Counted from the first letter of the stretch, positions 10,974-21,432 are shown. The stretch is DNA of 52,703 bases from Desulfobacteraceae bacterium (GCA_016844935.1 JAERTK010000291.1:1-52703); one strand, 5' to 3'. Program-made: numbers and translations. The notes: a model not told the origin generated them from the letters alone.

Positions 10974-11969
10974 ATGAAAGAATCTGATATTCGCCCAAAA
11001 GAACTGACGGAAAAGCTGCATTCCTTCCTTCGGAAAGATAGAAAAATTTGGCTCGCCGGACAAGATCAATTTATCCGGGTTCCATGTCCTGCTTGCTGCG
11101 GCAAGGAAACCAAGGATCCCATCGTTGTCAGAGGAATGACATTCGAAACGTGTACCCATTGCGAAACAGTGTTTTACAATCCCAGACCCACTCGTGAACA
11201 ACTCAGGGAGTACTACTCAAAAGCAGAGAGTTACGAATTTTGGGCGAATCATATATTCCCTGAAACCGAATCCGTACGAAGAAAAAACATTTTCCGCCCT
11301 TTAGCGGATAAAATCGAAGAATATCTCTCTCTAAATGGTGTTGCCACAGATGTTTTGATGGAAATCGGTGCGGGCTTCGGTATTTTCTGTGATGAAATGA
11401 AGGGTAAGGGGATTTTCAAACGGATCATCGCGGTTGAGCCTACGCCGGATTTAGCGCAAAAATGCCGAGAAAAAGAACTAGAAGTGATAGAAGCCCCCTT
11501 TGAAGAGCTGGATTTATCCGTTCGGAGCATTGACTGTATCGTGTCGTTTGAAGTAATTGAACATGTTTTCTCTCCTCGGGAGCTCATAAGAAAAAGCATG
11601 CGTTTGCTGAAGAAAAAGGGGTTGTTGGTTATCAAATGTCCAAATATTAAAGGATTTCATTTCGTGGTTTTGGGGAAACAAAAAGCCCCAAATTTCGGTT
11701 TGGAGCATATTAATATGTTCAACACGGAATCACTCACGATTTTACTGGAAATGAACGGATTCAAGGTTTTAGAAATGGCCACTCCGGGGAAACTGGATGC
11801 CGATATTGTTCGAAACCAGGCGCTTGAAGGAAATTTCGATATCCATGTGCACCCTTTTCTCAAACAGGTTCTCATTGATGAGTGGGAGCGATTGGGAAAT
11901 AAGTTCCAACAATTTTTAGCTGACAATTTGCTGTCTTCAAGTATGTTGGTAGTGGCCGAAAAAAAATAA
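10974..11969 (+). CDS. Zinc-ribbon class I SAM methyltransferase
   Basis: 331 aa. A four-cysteine zinc ribbon lies near the N-terminus (C38-x2-C41 and C60-x2-C63), followed by the SAM motif MEIGAGFG (about 129-136) and motif II VSFEVIEHVFSP. This layout is common in sugar C- or O-methyltransferases of antibiotic and surface-glycan clusters. Strong ribosome-binding purines (GGAGAAAGGGG) lie just before ATG 10974, and the gene starts 18 nt after the amidotransferase, so co-transcription is likely. The substrate is not identifiable from sequence. It is the first of three zinc-ribbon methyltransferases in this block. Confidence 0.8.
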   Translation: MKESDIRPKELTEKLHSFLRKDRKIWLAGQDQFIRVPCPACCGKETKDPIVVRGMTFETCTHCETVFYNPRPTREQLREYYSKAESYEFWANHIFPETESVRRKNIFRPLADKIEEYLSLNGVATDVLMEIGAGFGIFCDEMKGKGIFKRIIAVEPTPDLAQKCREKELEVIEAPFEELDLSVRSIDCIVSFEVIEHVFSPRELIRKSMRLLKKKGLLVIKCPNIKGFHFVVLGKQKAPNFGLEHINMFNTESLTILLEMNGFKVLEMATPGKLDADIVRNQALEGNFDIHVHPFLKQVLIDEWERLGNKFQQFLADNLLSSSMLVVAEKK

Positions 11970-12023
11970 AATATCAGACGTTCGTCCCCCTGATATTAAA
12001 ATCATCACTATATTCCTGGAAAA

Positions 12024-13247
12024 ATGATGTCTATCACGTGGAAAAAATCCTGCACAGAAATGATTCATGGCGTCTGCCCGCTTTGCGGCGCGGATGACAA
12101 AAATAATATTTACAATACGGAAAATTTTACTGGCGCAGCACGGGAAGTGGTTCAGACCGTCATCGTGATGTGTAATCAATGTGGCTTCGTTTACACTGAT
12201 CCGAAACCAAGTTTTAGCAAAATAAAGGATTTCTATGAATTCGACCCGCATTCTTCAGGGCACGTTTACCATGATAGAAAAAAAGGGAGCCTTTTCGAAA
12301 AAGTCGCGACAAAGAGAGGTGAATATATTTTACGCCATAGTATTCCAAAAAATGGGCGTTTCTTTGATATCGGGTGTGGAAAAGGCGATCTCCTGATATG
12401 GCTCAAAATGAACTCGAATTTAGAATTGATAGGTCTGGATCCATCTAATGAAGTTTTTGAAATCGAAAATGACTTCGGCATTGAGGTTATTCATTCAACC
12501 TTTGAACATGCCGACCTTTCTTCAAATTTCGGAAAAGTAGACGCCATATCCCTAACGAGTGTTCTCGAACATGTATATGATCCGGTGCAACTTCTAAAAA
12601 AGATCAAAAGCATTCTGAAACCTGACGGTTTCTTGTTCATAGAAGTCCCTGATATAACCAAAGCGCGTCCCGCTTTGGTTGAAGCCTTTGACTATGAACA
12701 TCTGTCTCATTTTACGATTGCCAGCCTGCAAGACATACTGCATAAAGTGGGAATGAATATCCATGACATTGACAAACACGCGTTAACAGAGGGTCGGATA
12801 AGAATTTGCGCCGTATCATCGCAAAGATTGACGACTTTTGACGCCATAAGTGGATACAAAAGTGAAATATTGAGGGATATTCGTGGATATGAGCAGAAAA
12901 AACGAGCCATTGAAAAAGCGTTTGTTTCAAGAATAAAGCCATACTTTGAAAAATGGAAGGAACTTCATTCGCGTGTCGCAATTTACGGCGCCGGCGAACA
13001 CACATATTATATGCTGAGATTGATCGATATGAGTGACTTTGTGTGCTGCGTAATCGATAGCGATAAAAAGAAGTACGGAAAAAAATTTATGAAATGGCCG
13101 ATATATGGTCCGGCTCATATCGACACATTGAATTTAGATGCGATACTTATCTCATCGCATGCTTTCGAAGAAGAAATTTACGAGTCGATAAAGCATTTTC
13201 AAACCAAGGGGCTGGATATTATAACATGTTACTCCCAACACAATTGA
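12024..13247 (+). CDS. Zinc-ribbon methyltransferase with C-terminal nucleotide-binding-like domain (sugar C-methyltransferase type)
   Basis: 407 aa. Zinc ribbon C18-x2-C21 and C50-x2-C53; SAM motif FFDIGCGKGD at about 114-123; motif II TSVLEHVYDP. The C-terminal ~90 residues hold IYGAGEHTYYML and CCVIDSDKKK, a Rossmann-like half seen in the TylCIII/NovU-type C-methyltransferase family, which methylates 4-keto-6-deoxysugars. That would fit 4-keto sugar intermediates made in this locus (inference). The start is ATG 12024, or ATG 12027 directly after it. It lies 54 nt after the previous methyltransferase. Confidence 0.78.
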   Translation: MMSITWKKSCTEMIHGVCPLCGADDKNNIYNTENFTGAAREVVQTVIVMCNQCGFVYTDPKPSFSKIKDFYEFDPHSSGHVYHDRKKGSLFEKVATKRGEYILRHSIPKNGRFFDIGCGKGDLLIWLKMNSNLELIGLDPSNEVFEIENDFGIEVIHSTFEHADLSSNFGKVDAISLTSVLEHVYDPVQLLKKIKSILKPDGFLFIEVPDITKARPALVEAFDYEHLSHFTIASLQDILHKVGMNIHDIDKHALTEGRIRICAVSSQRLTTFDAISGYKSEILRDIRGYEQKKRAIEKAFVSRIKPYFEKWKELHSRVAIYGAGEHTYYMLRLIDMSDFVCCVIDSDKKKYGKKFMKWPIYGPAHIDTLNLDAILISSHAFEEEIYESIKHFQTKGLDIITCYSQHN

Positions 13248-13283
13248 TGAGAAACAAAAAGATTTATCGGCGCAGAAGGTAAA

Positions 13284-14390
13284 ATGCCTCATTTGACGGA
13301 TCATTCGACTTCCTTTCCACCGGCCGTTGTGTGCATGGCCGCGGGAAAATCCCAAATAATCGTCATTCAAAAAGCAAGAGAACTTGGATACGCGGTGCTG
13401 GCGGTGGATAAAAATTCCCGCGCCCCGGGCTTTGCTTTCAGCGATGAAAAAATGGTAATGAGCACCTATGAGGCAAGCCCGATTATAAGCAAACTCCGTG
13501 TTCTAAAGGACAAGTATCAACTGGTCGGGGTTTTAAACCGATCATCCGGCGTCCCCGTGGTGACGGCGGCCAAGATTAGTAAAGCGTTTATGTTGCCCGG
13601 CGCTTCGCCGGATTCGGCCCATACGGTTACAGACAAGGCCGGACTCATGGCGGCTTGTAAAGCATTTGGAATTTCCGCTCCTGATTGCCAATCGGCTTCC
13701 TCTCTAACGCAAGTGAATAGAAGCGCTTTGCAATACCCGTGCGTGGTAAAGCCCGCACTCTCTCTTGTCGGGAAAAGCGGCGTTCACGTTGTTTCCGATG
13801 CAACCATGATCTCCGAGTCGTTTAATGACGCCAGGGAAATCTCCATGAACGGAATGGTTAATATCGAGGAATACGCGCCGGGTCGAGATCTCTCCTTGTT
13901 GGCCCTGGTGGTGAAAGGCAAACTGCATAAAATTGTCCTTCGTGATGAGTTGAATTTTCTTGATGCGAACGGGAAGGTCCATTTTGCGGGCATCGCTGTT
14001 CCGTCCGTATTCAGTGGACAAGCTGAAGAAACCCGCATAATGGAATTAGCAGATCAAGTCGTTAATGTTTTTGGCCTGGATAGGGCCGTCCTTAATTTAT
14101 CCTGTCGTTGCGAAACAAGTGGCACCCCAAAACTGATAGAAATTCATCTTGATATAGGCGGCGACTTGTTCTACGAAGCATTGCTCCCTAAGAGTACCCA
14201 TGAAGACGTTCTTGGTATTATTATCAAGGCGTTGGCGGGTGACTTGACGGATGTAGCTGAAGTGAACTTCACGCCTGCCGCTCTTCTTTTTGACGGTGAA
14301 AATGGCCCGACTCCCAAACGTTCATATATTGTCTTGACGGCATCCGACCGTGGCACCCTTGAAACTAAAATCTCGAAGAGATATACGTAA
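13284..14390 (+). CDS. ATP-grasp ligase (first of three)
   Basis: 368-aa ATP-grasp protein of carbamoyl-phosphate-synthase-like/carboxylate-amine ligase architecture. An N-terminal Rossmann-like part (VCMAAGKSQIIVIQKARELGY, then a DKNSRAPGF acidic strand end) precedes the central ATP-grasp segment YPCVVKPALSLVGKSGV and the C-terminal metal-binding strand PKLIEIHLDIGGD. Such enzymes join a carboxylate to an amine or thiol through an acylphosphate. AGAAGGT lies just upstream of ATG 13284. Among sugar-modification genes, amino-acid or acyl attachment to an amino sugar is plausible, but no substrate can be read from sequence. Confidence 0.75.
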   Translation: MPHLTDHSTSFPPAVVCMAAGKSQIIVIQKARELGYAVLAVDKNSRAPGFAFSDEKMVMSTYEASPIISKLRVLKDKYQLVGVLNRSSGVPVVTAAKISKAFMLPGASPDSAHTVTDKAGLMAACKAFGISAPDCQSASSLTQVNRSALQYPCVVKPALSLVGKSGVHVVSDATMISESFNDAREISMNGMVNIEEYAPGRDLSLLALVVKGKLHKIVLRDELNFLDANGKVHFAGIAVPSVFSGQAEETRIMELADQVVNVFGLDRAVLNLSCRCETSGTPKLIEIHLDIGGDLFYEALLPKSTHEDVLGIIIKALAGDLTDVAEVNFTPAALLFDGENGPTPKRSYIVLTASDRGTLETKISKRYT

Positions 14391-14541
14391 ATGAATTGCA
14401 GGGCCATATCTCAGCCTAAAAACTCCACAGCACATTATAGCGAAGGTAAACCGGCTTTTCCGAAAACGGCACTTCCCTATTACGGCGCCAATAATATTGG
14501 TCCTAAATTCACGGAATGAAATTGAGCAGAAGAGGCGTCGA

Positions 14542-15741
14542 ATGACAACAATGTTCGAAGGAAATATTTGCCCGGTTTGTTTGAGCGCCAAATTCGAAAT
14601 CGTGAGTGAGCTAAGCACATCAGGATGGTTATTTAAAAAAGAGCTGGTGGAAGATGTGAGAAGCGTGGCATTACTGATGTGCGCAAAATGCGGTCATTAT
14701 ATGACTGATACGAGCCAATACAACAAAGCTTTCTTCGATTTTCTCTATCCCGATGATTCCACATCTGATGCACTTCGTTCGAAACCGAGAATTTACAAAG
14801 AAATCATTGAATTCAATCTGGATTATTTAAACCTGCACACCTCTCTTAAAATCACTGATTTTGGAGGAGGCGAAGGTGACTTTCTCAAATTGCTGGCTTC
14901 GAGCGAAGACCTTCATGGTGTTATCGACAACATGTCTATTTTTGAGCTCAAAACGAAGAAGGCAAGAACAGATAAAATCAAATATATTTCATTAGACCTT
15001 AACCATGTCGGAACTGCATTCGAAAAAGAAAATATTGAATTCAATTATGCATTTTGCATCAACGCCCTAGAGCACTTGCTTGATCCAAGGGATTTCTTGA
15101 AAAGCATTTTTAGAGCCAGTAACACTTTTTTTATTTTCATTCAGGTTCCGGCCGTTGACTTGCTGGACATCAATTCTCCCGTAACACATCTGCATCCCTC
15201 ACACATCCACTATTTCAGCCTCGAAAATCTTGTTTTTCTGATGAACAGCATCGGTTTCAAAGTTATGAGAGTGGAGATTAAAAAGACGGAAGGTGTACCC
15301 TTGTTGAAAGCAATTGGGAGAAAGACGAATGGAAAGAATAATACTGTACATGAATACTTGCTAAAGGAAAAATCAAGGCAGGCGTTTTTATACGAATCAA
15401 TTATTGAATGCCTAAAAGGACCGAATGACAAAGTCGGGCTATGGGGAATCGGCAACGAATTCCGAGAATTATTTAGACGGTTCTCAAAGATTGGCGCATT
15501 ATTAAACTGCAATCAATTACTCCTGATCGACTCGAGTTTAAAGAATAAACGATTTGCAGGCTCGGTCATTTTGCCGCCTGAGGTCGCAAAGAACACTCCA
15601 GGACTGCAAACGGTTTTCATACTTCCGAAAGCTGAAGTTACGAGGCGCTCGATCAAATGTGCCGCGTTTGAAATCGGATACCGCGCCGACATGGTAAACG
15701 ATCCGTATGAACTGTATTCGTTGAACACTTCCGGCATTTGA
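14542..15741 (+). CDS. Zinc-ribbon SAM methyltransferase-like protein, third in block
   Basis: 399 aa starting at ATG 14542, with AGAGG 7 nt upstream; an upstream in-frame ATG at 14497 has no such signal. Zinc ribbon C10-x2-C13 and C47-x2-C50. The SAM-motif position reads ITDFGGGEGDF, and the motif II position is INALEHLLDP. The C-terminus has GLWGIGNEFRELF and LLIDSSLKNK, the same Rossmann-like tail as the protein at 12024-13247, so the two are probably paralogues with different substrates. The 151-nt gap before it contains no recognised element. Confidence 0.72.
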   Translation: MTTMFEGNICPVCLSAKFEIVSELSTSGWLFKKELVEDVRSVALLMCAKCGHYMTDTSQYNKAFFDFLYPDDSTSDALRSKPRIYKEIIEFNLDYLNLHTSLKITDFGGGEGDFLKLLASSEDLHGVIDNMSIFELKTKKARTDKIKYISLDLNHVGTAFEKENIEFNYAFCINALEHLLDPRDFLKSIFRASNTFFIFIQVPAVDLLDINSPVTHLHPSHIHYFSLENLVFLMNSIGFKVMRVEIKKTEGVPLLKAIGRKTNGKNNTVHEYLLKEKSRQAFLYESIIECLKGPNDKVGLWGIGNEFRELFRRFSKIGALLNCNQLLLIDSSLKNKRFAGSVILPPEVAKNTPGLQTVFILPKAEVTRRSIKCAAFEIGYRADMVNDPYELYSLNTSGI

Positions 15742-15862
15742 AAGATCTCAACGGGTCCATTTTCGCAACAATGACGCCGTCTGAAAAGCTATCTTAAGCT
15801 CGAACAGATAGATGCTATCAAACATTTAAAATCACATGACAACTGAAAGAGACATATAAAAT

Positions 15863-17296
15863 ATGATATTATTAATCAACCCGCCATGGTTTATATTAGA
15901 GAATGCTAAATTGGGTCAAAACTCAACACCTTTAGGCTTGTGCTATTTGGCTGCCGCAATAGCCAAACGGAATTACAGAGTAGCCATCTTGAACGCGGAC
16001 AGGACGGATGAAAAATACTATTATGAGTGGACAAAAGAAGTAGACGCATTTGAATCATTTCGCTCGCGGCATATTCAGGATCACCCTGTTTGGACAAAAC
16101 TAGTGGATAAAATTAAACTGTCGAAACCAAAAATCGTCGGTATAACCATTAGAACGCCAGCCGTGGAATCATCTTTATACCTTTGTGAACTTATAAAAAA
16201 AATCGATAAGGACATCTCGATAGTCGTCGGAGGACCCCACCCAACAGCATTGCCGGAAGAATTGCTTTCCTCCGAACATATAGATTTTGTTGTTAGAGGA
16301 GAAGGAGAGGACACCTTCGTAGAGTTTGTTGAAAATGCAATGCACGGCCATGATTCGATCGGGGTAAGAGGTTTGAGTTACAGGTTGGATGGAAACATTG
16401 TTCACAATCCGGATAGGCCGTTGATGAACATGAGTGACGTTCCACATCCGGCAAAAAACCTTATGGTCGATCTCGACAAACACGACCAAGATGATTTCAA
16501 CCCGATAATGACCAGTAGAGGATGCCCTTACAGATGTATTTTTTGTGCAAGCGCAAATGTCTGGTCAAGAAACGTACGATTCAGAGATCCAATTGATGTT
16601 GTTAATGAAATCGCGCAAACCCATGAGCGCTTCGATACACGCTTTTTCTCTTTTGATGACGACACTTTTACGCTTAATAAAGAGCGTTGTATGGAAATAT
16701 GCAGATTGATTGTTCAGTTTGGGCTCAATAAGATTCCAGGCTTCAGGTGGACGAGCAACACTCGGCCGGAACTGTTGAGTCCGGATCTTCTGGATTGCAT
16801 GAAAAGCGCGGGGTGCGCGGCGGTTGCAATCGGTATTGAAAGCGGGAATAATGGAATTTTGAAAAGACTTAGGAAAAGCTACACGACCGAGCAAATAAGG
16901 GCGGCAGCGGCGATGATAAAGCAAACAGGAATGGTATTGGCCGGTCAATTCATAATTGGCTTTCCATTCGAGACCGAGAGCGAAATGTGGGATACCGTAA
17001 AGCTGGCAGAAGACATTGAAGCTGAATCCGTAAAACTCTCGATAGCCACACCCCTTCCGAAAACCGAGCTATACGACCTGGCTAAGGAAAAAGGCTATTT
17101 CCCTGATGGTATAAACTGGTCGGATGTAATGTTACATAATGATGGGATTTTGTTCAATAAAATATATAGTGAAGATCAAAAGAACAGAATTATGGAAGAC
17201 ATTATCTCGGAATTCAGGCGGATACAAGAAAAAACGATTAAGGATAAAATCGGTAGAATAGAGCAATATGAAAGCCTCTATAAATTAGAAAATTGA
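15863..17296 (+). CDS. B12-binding-type radical SAM enzyme
   Basis: 477 aa. Residues ~1-150 have the cobalamin-binding-domain architecture of class B radical SAM enzymes (LLINPPW opening, GLCYLAAAIAKRNYRV, IVVGGPHPT, VVRGEGEDTF). The canonical His ligand of B12 is not obvious. The [4Fe-4S]-SAM motif CPYRCIFC is at C221-C225-C228, followed by FSFDDDTF and GIESGN, typical of the radical SAM barrel. Enzymes of this layout often methylate unreactive carbons or remodel sugars and peptides. The substrate is unknown; sugar C-methylation or C-C chemistry fits the neighbourhood (inference). AAAGAGA precedes ATG 15863. Confidence 0.85.
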   Translation: MILLINPPWFILENAKLGQNSTPLGLCYLAAAIAKRNYRVAILNADRTDEKYYYEWTKEVDAFESFRSRHIQDHPVWTKLVDKIKLSKPKIVGITIRTPAVESSLYLCELIKKIDKDISIVVGGPHPTALPEELLSSEHIDFVVRGEGEDTFVEFVENAMHGHDSIGVRGLSYRLDGNIVHNPDRPLMNMSDVPHPAKNLMVDLDKHDQDDFNPIMTSRGCPYRCIFCASANVWSRNVRFRDPIDVVNEIAQTHERFDTRFFSFDDDTFTLNKERCMEICRLIVQFGLNKIPGFRWTSNTRPELLSPDLLDCMKSAGCAAVAIGIESGNNGILKRLRKSYTTEQIRAAAAMIKQTGMVLAGQFIIGFPFETESEMWDTVKLAEDIEAESVKLSIATPLPKTELYDLAKEKGYFPDGINWSDVMLHNDGILFNKIYSEDQKNRIMEDIISEFRRIQEKTIKDKIGRIEQYESLYKLEN

Positions 17297-17357
17297 TTGG
17301 GACAATTTTGGCTTAGCACTTTTTTAGATTGAAGAAGGTTGGGGAGAAAAGAAAACG

Positions 17358-18572
17358 GTGAAATCGATCTTTTTGATAGGTGTTGGGGAAATCGGACTAA
17401 ATCAGATACGCTGGGCGCAAGATGCCGGATTTTTCGTGATTACCAGCAACATGGATCCGGACGCCCCTGCATTCAAATTAGCCGATGTCGGCGTCGTTTT
17501 AAGCGGCTCAGACACACGTTCTCTGGTTGGTTATGCCCTTGAGAACCAAGAACGTTATAATATTCTGGCTGTTTATTCCGGCAATGATTTTGGCGTGTTC
17601 TCAGCTTCATGTGTCGCGCAATCGTTGAAGTTTCCATCGCCATCCGTTGCGGCAGTATCCCGCGGCCTTAGTAAAACGTTAATGAAAACTTGCTGGTCGC
17701 ACAATGGGGTTCCAACTCCTTCCTTTCAAATGGTGCGGACTGAAACGGAAGCTCGCCAATGCGCTGAATTGTTTGGGATGCCTATTATACTGAAACCCCC
17801 TGATAGCAGCGGCAGCCAGGGCATTCAGGTCATTGAAAAAATAGGTGAGCTTGAACCTGCCCTGGATAGGGCATTTCGTTATTCCAGGCGCGATCAGATG
17901 ATTATTGAAAAGCATGTGGATGGCAGGCACATCGATGCAAACGCCTTCTTCTGGGACGACAGATTTTACGCCACGGGTCTTTCCGAACGTTATTTTTCTC
18001 CTATTCCCTATAGAGTTCCCATTGGTGGATACGAACCGGCCATTTTATCTATAGATGAAAAAGACATGGTGAATACCGTTTTTGAAAAGGCAACGAGAGC
18101 TCTCGGCATCAACCAGGGACCCGTGAAGGGAGATTTCATACTCAACAGTGAAGGAATTCACGTAATAGAAGTATCCGCACGATTTCATGGCGATGTGGGA
18201 ACATGTCATAGTACATTTTACAGGACCGGTCACAGCCATCTCCAAGCTTACTTCGAAACTTTATTCACCCGGCGAGTTCCGTTTCAATTAATTGATGACA
18301 TCGCATCTTCGACCCGGATCAGCGGTTGGCGGGTTTTGGATCTACCGGAGGGTTATTCCACCGATATAAGACGGGTTATTTCCAAATGCCGTGAATTGGA
18401 TGGGATCGACGATGTTTTTATAAGGCCAAGAAGGCCTGCAGTTGCTTCTCATTTGCACAATAACAATGATGTGGTTGGGTTTGTGTGGGCTTCAGGTAAA
18501 AGCAAACAGTTTGTTGATGCGGCGCTTGATGGATTCAACGCTGAATTGAGAGAAAATCTGAATTTCCAGTAG
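17358..18572 (+). CDS. ATP-grasp ligase (second of three)
   Basis: 404-aa ATP-grasp protein with a GTG start at 17358 and GGGGAG about 11 nt upstream. The N-terminal domain begins IFLIGVGEIGLNQIRWAQDAG. The ATP-grasp core has IILKPPDSSGSQGI and later KGDFILNSEGIHVIEVSARFHGD, where the Glu and Asn-like position binds Mg-ATP. It is clearly related to the third ATP-grasp protein at 26157 (shared ILKPPD, LGI-GP-KGD and VIEV/VLEF segments). Predicted to ligate a carboxylate to an amine; partners are unknown. Confidence 0.77.
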   Translation: MKSIFLIGVGEIGLNQIRWAQDAGFFVITSNMDPDAPAFKLADVGVVLSGSDTRSLVGYALENQERYNILAVYSGNDFGVFSASCVAQSLKFPSPSVAAVSRGLSKTLMKTCWSHNGVPTPSFQMVRTETEARQCAELFGMPIILKPPDSSGSQGIQVIEKIGELEPALDRAFRYSRRDQMIIEKHVDGRHIDANAFFWDDRFYATGLSERYFSPIPYRVPIGGYEPAILSIDEKDMVNTVFEKATRALGINQGPVKGDFILNSEGIHVIEVSARFHGDVGTCHSTFYRTGHSHLQAYFETLFTRRVPFQLIDDIASSTRISGWRVLDLPEGYSTDIRRVISKCRELDGIDDVFIRPRRPAVASHLHNNNDVVGFVWASGKSKQFVDAALDGFNAELRENLNFQ

Positions 18573-18700
18573 CGAAAACTGAAGATATCCAGAAAAAGTC
18601 AAGGCATAAAAAGAATAATTTATGAAAAAATGTTACAAAAACACTCATGATTTCATCGGGTGGATGCTGTTTCTATTGAATGAATTGAAAGGATTTTTTA

Positions 18701-20419
18701 ATGGCTAAAATCTGTATTTTGACATTTTATGACAAACTATGCTTGGGTATTCGCTACCTCTCATCGATAGCCCGCCAACAGGGGCACGAAGCCAGCCTGA
18801 TTTTCGTAAAAGACCCTGTGGTGGCGAGTTCGAAGAACAAACCGGTTTCCGGCAAAGAGAACTTAACGTATTATAATAACTGCCTTCACAATGGGCAGAC
18901 AATGTCGTTTGGATATGATGTGGAGCCTTGGAGCGACCATGAAATCAAACTATTAATAAACCAAATTGAACGGATTGCCCCGGATATCATCGGAATATCC
19001 ACTCGTTCCTTTTTTACAAAATTTGGAACACCTGTAATGCGGGCAATCAAGGAAAAGTTCCCGAATACTCCGTTTGTGTGTGGTGGTTTCGGCCCGGCTT
19101 TCGATCCGGGCTGGTTTCTCAATTGGGCGGATTATGTTGTTTTTGGAGAGTATGATTCATCCATTATAAACCTGCTAGACGCAGTGGAAAAGGACGGTCC
19201 ACTCTCGGAATGCAACGGTTTGATTTTCAAAGATACGGATGGAAAGTTGGTATACAATCCTGTTTCCGGGATAGAATCCAAGCTCGACAAATTGCCTTTT
19301 CCTGATTGGGATGATGACAATAAATACCTTATACAATATGATCGCATAGCGCCTGGGTCCAGGTTCCAGTACCGGGAGGACTACAGTCTCATAGCCGGCC
19401 GGGGATGCTTTGGAAATTGCTCATATTGCATGGCTTGGAAATGGCGTGACACCTATAAGAAGACATATGGTTTGAACGTGAAGAAGTACCGGTTGAGAAG
19501 CCCGCAGAATATAATCGAAGAACTGAAAAAAGCCAAGGAACAAGGAGCACGTTTCTGCACCTTTGTGGATCCGGTATTAACGGGTCCGAGTGAATGGGTT
19601 AAGGAACTGCGTGACCGATATTCTGATGAAATCGGACTGCCTTTTCAAGCAAATTGCCACCCCCTGTTCACGGACGACATAACATTGAAGAGGCTCATTG
19701 AAATGGGACTGAAGCGAACTTGTGTTGGCATCCAATCGGGAAGTCGGAGGATAAGAAGTCTGATTTTCAACCGAAATGTTTCTGATACAAGCATCCTAAC
19801 CCTCTGCAACATGCTTGACAAACACGATGTGCTCTATGATATTCATCTAATTGGCTGGAATCCCTATGAAACGATTGATGACTATGAGAAGGGTTTGGCG
19901 CTTTTTCTAAAGCTGAAGAGCAGGATCGATCTCAACGTTTTCAGACTTCAAATTCTCCCAGGTTCAACCCTATTCGATATCCAGCATTCCCTCACACCCT
20001 CCGGATTGTCGGAACAGGTTCATCTGTATTACGCTTACCTTTTCTCCTTTGTCTTCAACAATGAAAAGTCGCGGAAATTTGCACTGTCCGTCCACGAATC
20101 CCTTGGATCGATTGATGAAAAAATTTTCGAGTTGATTGCCGGGAAGGAGGACTTACTAGCGCCATCTTACATTGCCAGTGCCATGCCGGAAATGATTTTT
20201 TCATCCGATACGCCGCGTAATCGTCTTATTGGCAGTGGATTCACCAACAGAAATGCCAAGAAAATCACCATGGATTACGATGGAAACTATATTCTCGACG
20301 TCTTGGATTCTTTGGAAAATAAGATGCAAAACTCCATTTTTTCAGAGGAGGATCGTATGAGCTTCCTTGCGAAAAGCTTCATACCCAAAACAGCGCCCAA
20401 TTATCCCGCTCACGTGTAA
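18701..20419 (+). CDS. B12-binding-type radical SAM enzyme (second)
   Basis: 572 aa, longer than its relative at 15863. An N-terminal cobalamin-domain-like region (YLSSIARQQGHEASLIFV, FVCGGFGPAF, VVFGEYD) comes first; the radical SAM motif CFGNCSYC is at C236-C240-C243. GIQSGS is the conserved barrel strand. The ~190-residue tail after it has no motif I recognise. AAAGGA is 8 nt before ATG 18701. The 128-nt gap before it is AT-rich with no clear element. The product chemistry is not predictable from sequence alone. Confidence 0.83.
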   Translation: MAKICILTFYDKLCLGIRYLSSIARQQGHEASLIFVKDPVVASSKNKPVSGKENLTYYNNCLHNGQTMSFGYDVEPWSDHEIKLLINQIERIAPDIIGISTRSFFTKFGTPVMRAIKEKFPNTPFVCGGFGPAFDPGWFLNWADYVVFGEYDSSIINLLDAVEKDGPLSECNGLIFKDTDGKLVYNPVSGIESKLDKLPFPDWDDDNKYLIQYDRIAPGSRFQYREDYSLIAGRGCFGNCSYCMAWKWRDTYKKTYGLNVKKYRLRSPQNIIEELKKAKEQGARFCTFVDPVLTGPSEWVKELRDRYSDEIGLPFQANCHPLFTDDITLKRLIEMGLKRTCVGIQSGSRRIRSLIFNRNVSDTSILTLCNMLDKHDVLYDIHLIGWNPYETIDDYEKGLALFLKLKSRIDLNVFRLQILPGSTLFDIQHSLTPSGLSEQVHLYYAYLFSFVFNNEKSRKFALSVHESLGSIDEKIFELIAGKEDLLAPSYIASAMPEMIFSSDTPRNRLIGSGFTNRNAKKITMDYDGNYILDVLDSLENKMQNSIFSEEDRMSFLAKSFIPKTAPNYPAHV

Positions 20420-20435
20420 TCCAATTTTGTGAGAT

Positions 20436-21383
20436 ATGCGTTCTATGGAAAATGATCAAATGATAGCGAGGGAAGTATCTCTGTTCGATAAACAGGCTGA
20501 AGAGAGGCTCAATCACGGATTTGTCCCTGATCTGAGACGACTCGCCAAGGTGGATTGGCTTTATAACAATGTTTGGAGAGATCCTGAATTTGTGAAGATT
20601 CACTGGATGCCACGTATAAATAATATCATCAATCATGCCAGGAGCAGTGGAAAAAAAACTCTGGAACTTGGTTGCGGTTGCGGGATGCTGTCTCTTGAGC
20701 TGGCGAGAAACGGCCTTGATGTAACGGGTGTTGATGTTTCACCCAAAAGTATAGAAATTGCCAAAAAATATAAACAGGAAAACACCTACACCAAAGACTT
20801 TGGTTTTTTGCGGTATGAGTGTGGGGATTTCAACCGGATGGCGTTTGAAAAAGAATACTTTGACTCCGTAATATTCTTTCGTTCCTTGCATCATGTTGCT
20901 AAAGGAGATGAACTGCTAAGCAAAGTGCAAGATGCGCTGAGAAAAGGCGGAAAACTGATCGTTTCGGAGCCTGTTCGCGCGCATTTCACAAAAGACTCCG
21001 CCCAATTCGCTGCAATTCTGAGAACAATTCTACCCACATGGATAGACCATGATGAAAAATTGAATAAGGATTGGGATGCTGAAATCTGGGAAAATGAAAT
21101 AGATAAGGTTTTCAAAGAATATATCATGGAAGACGATCATGAACAATCTCCTCTGGATAACAGCATCGATAATGCGGGTGATATGATAAATTTGATGGAG
21201 AAATTCTTCACAATAAAGGAAAAGAGTTTTTCAGACGCCTTCATCGATAAGCTGATCGGCGGTCTAAGGGGAGAACACAAATACGAATTGGCCAGGTTCC
21301 TCAAGTTTCTGGATGAATATATGGTCGAAAAAAAGATTCTCCCCCCTACATCCATGGAATTGGTCGCCGTCAAAGAAAGTTAA
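20436..21383 (+). CDS. Class I SAM methyltransferase
   Basis: 315 aa, UbiE/COQ5-like fold: motif I LELGCGCGMLS, VTGVDVSPKSI (acidic residue at the strand-2 end), then FFRSLHHVAKG and GGKLIVSEPVR. It has no zinc ribbon, unlike the other methyltransferases of this block. The start is ATG 20436 or ATG 20445; neither has a strong Shine-Dalgarno. It lies 17 nt after the radical SAM gene, so co-transcription is likely. The substrate is unknown. Confidence 0.8.
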   Translation: MRSMENDQMIAREVSLFDKQAEERLNHGFVPDLRRLAKVDWLYNNVWRDPEFVKIHWMPRINNIINHARSSGKKTLELGCGCGMLSLELARNGLDVTGVDVSPKSIEIAKKYKQENTYTKDFGFLRYECGDFNRMAFEKEYFDSVIFFRSLHHVAKGDELLSKVQDALRKGGKLIVSEPVRAHFTKDSAQFAAILRTILPTWIDHDEKLNKDWDAEIWENEIDKVFKEYIMEDDHEQSPLDNSIDNAGDMINLMEKFFTIKEKSFSDAFIDKLIGGLRGEHKYELARFLKFLDEYMVEKKILPPTSMELVAVKES

Positions 21384-21432
21384 AGGCGCCCCCCATCCGT
21401 GTTCATTCAGCCGATAGGTCATAGGGCTCGTC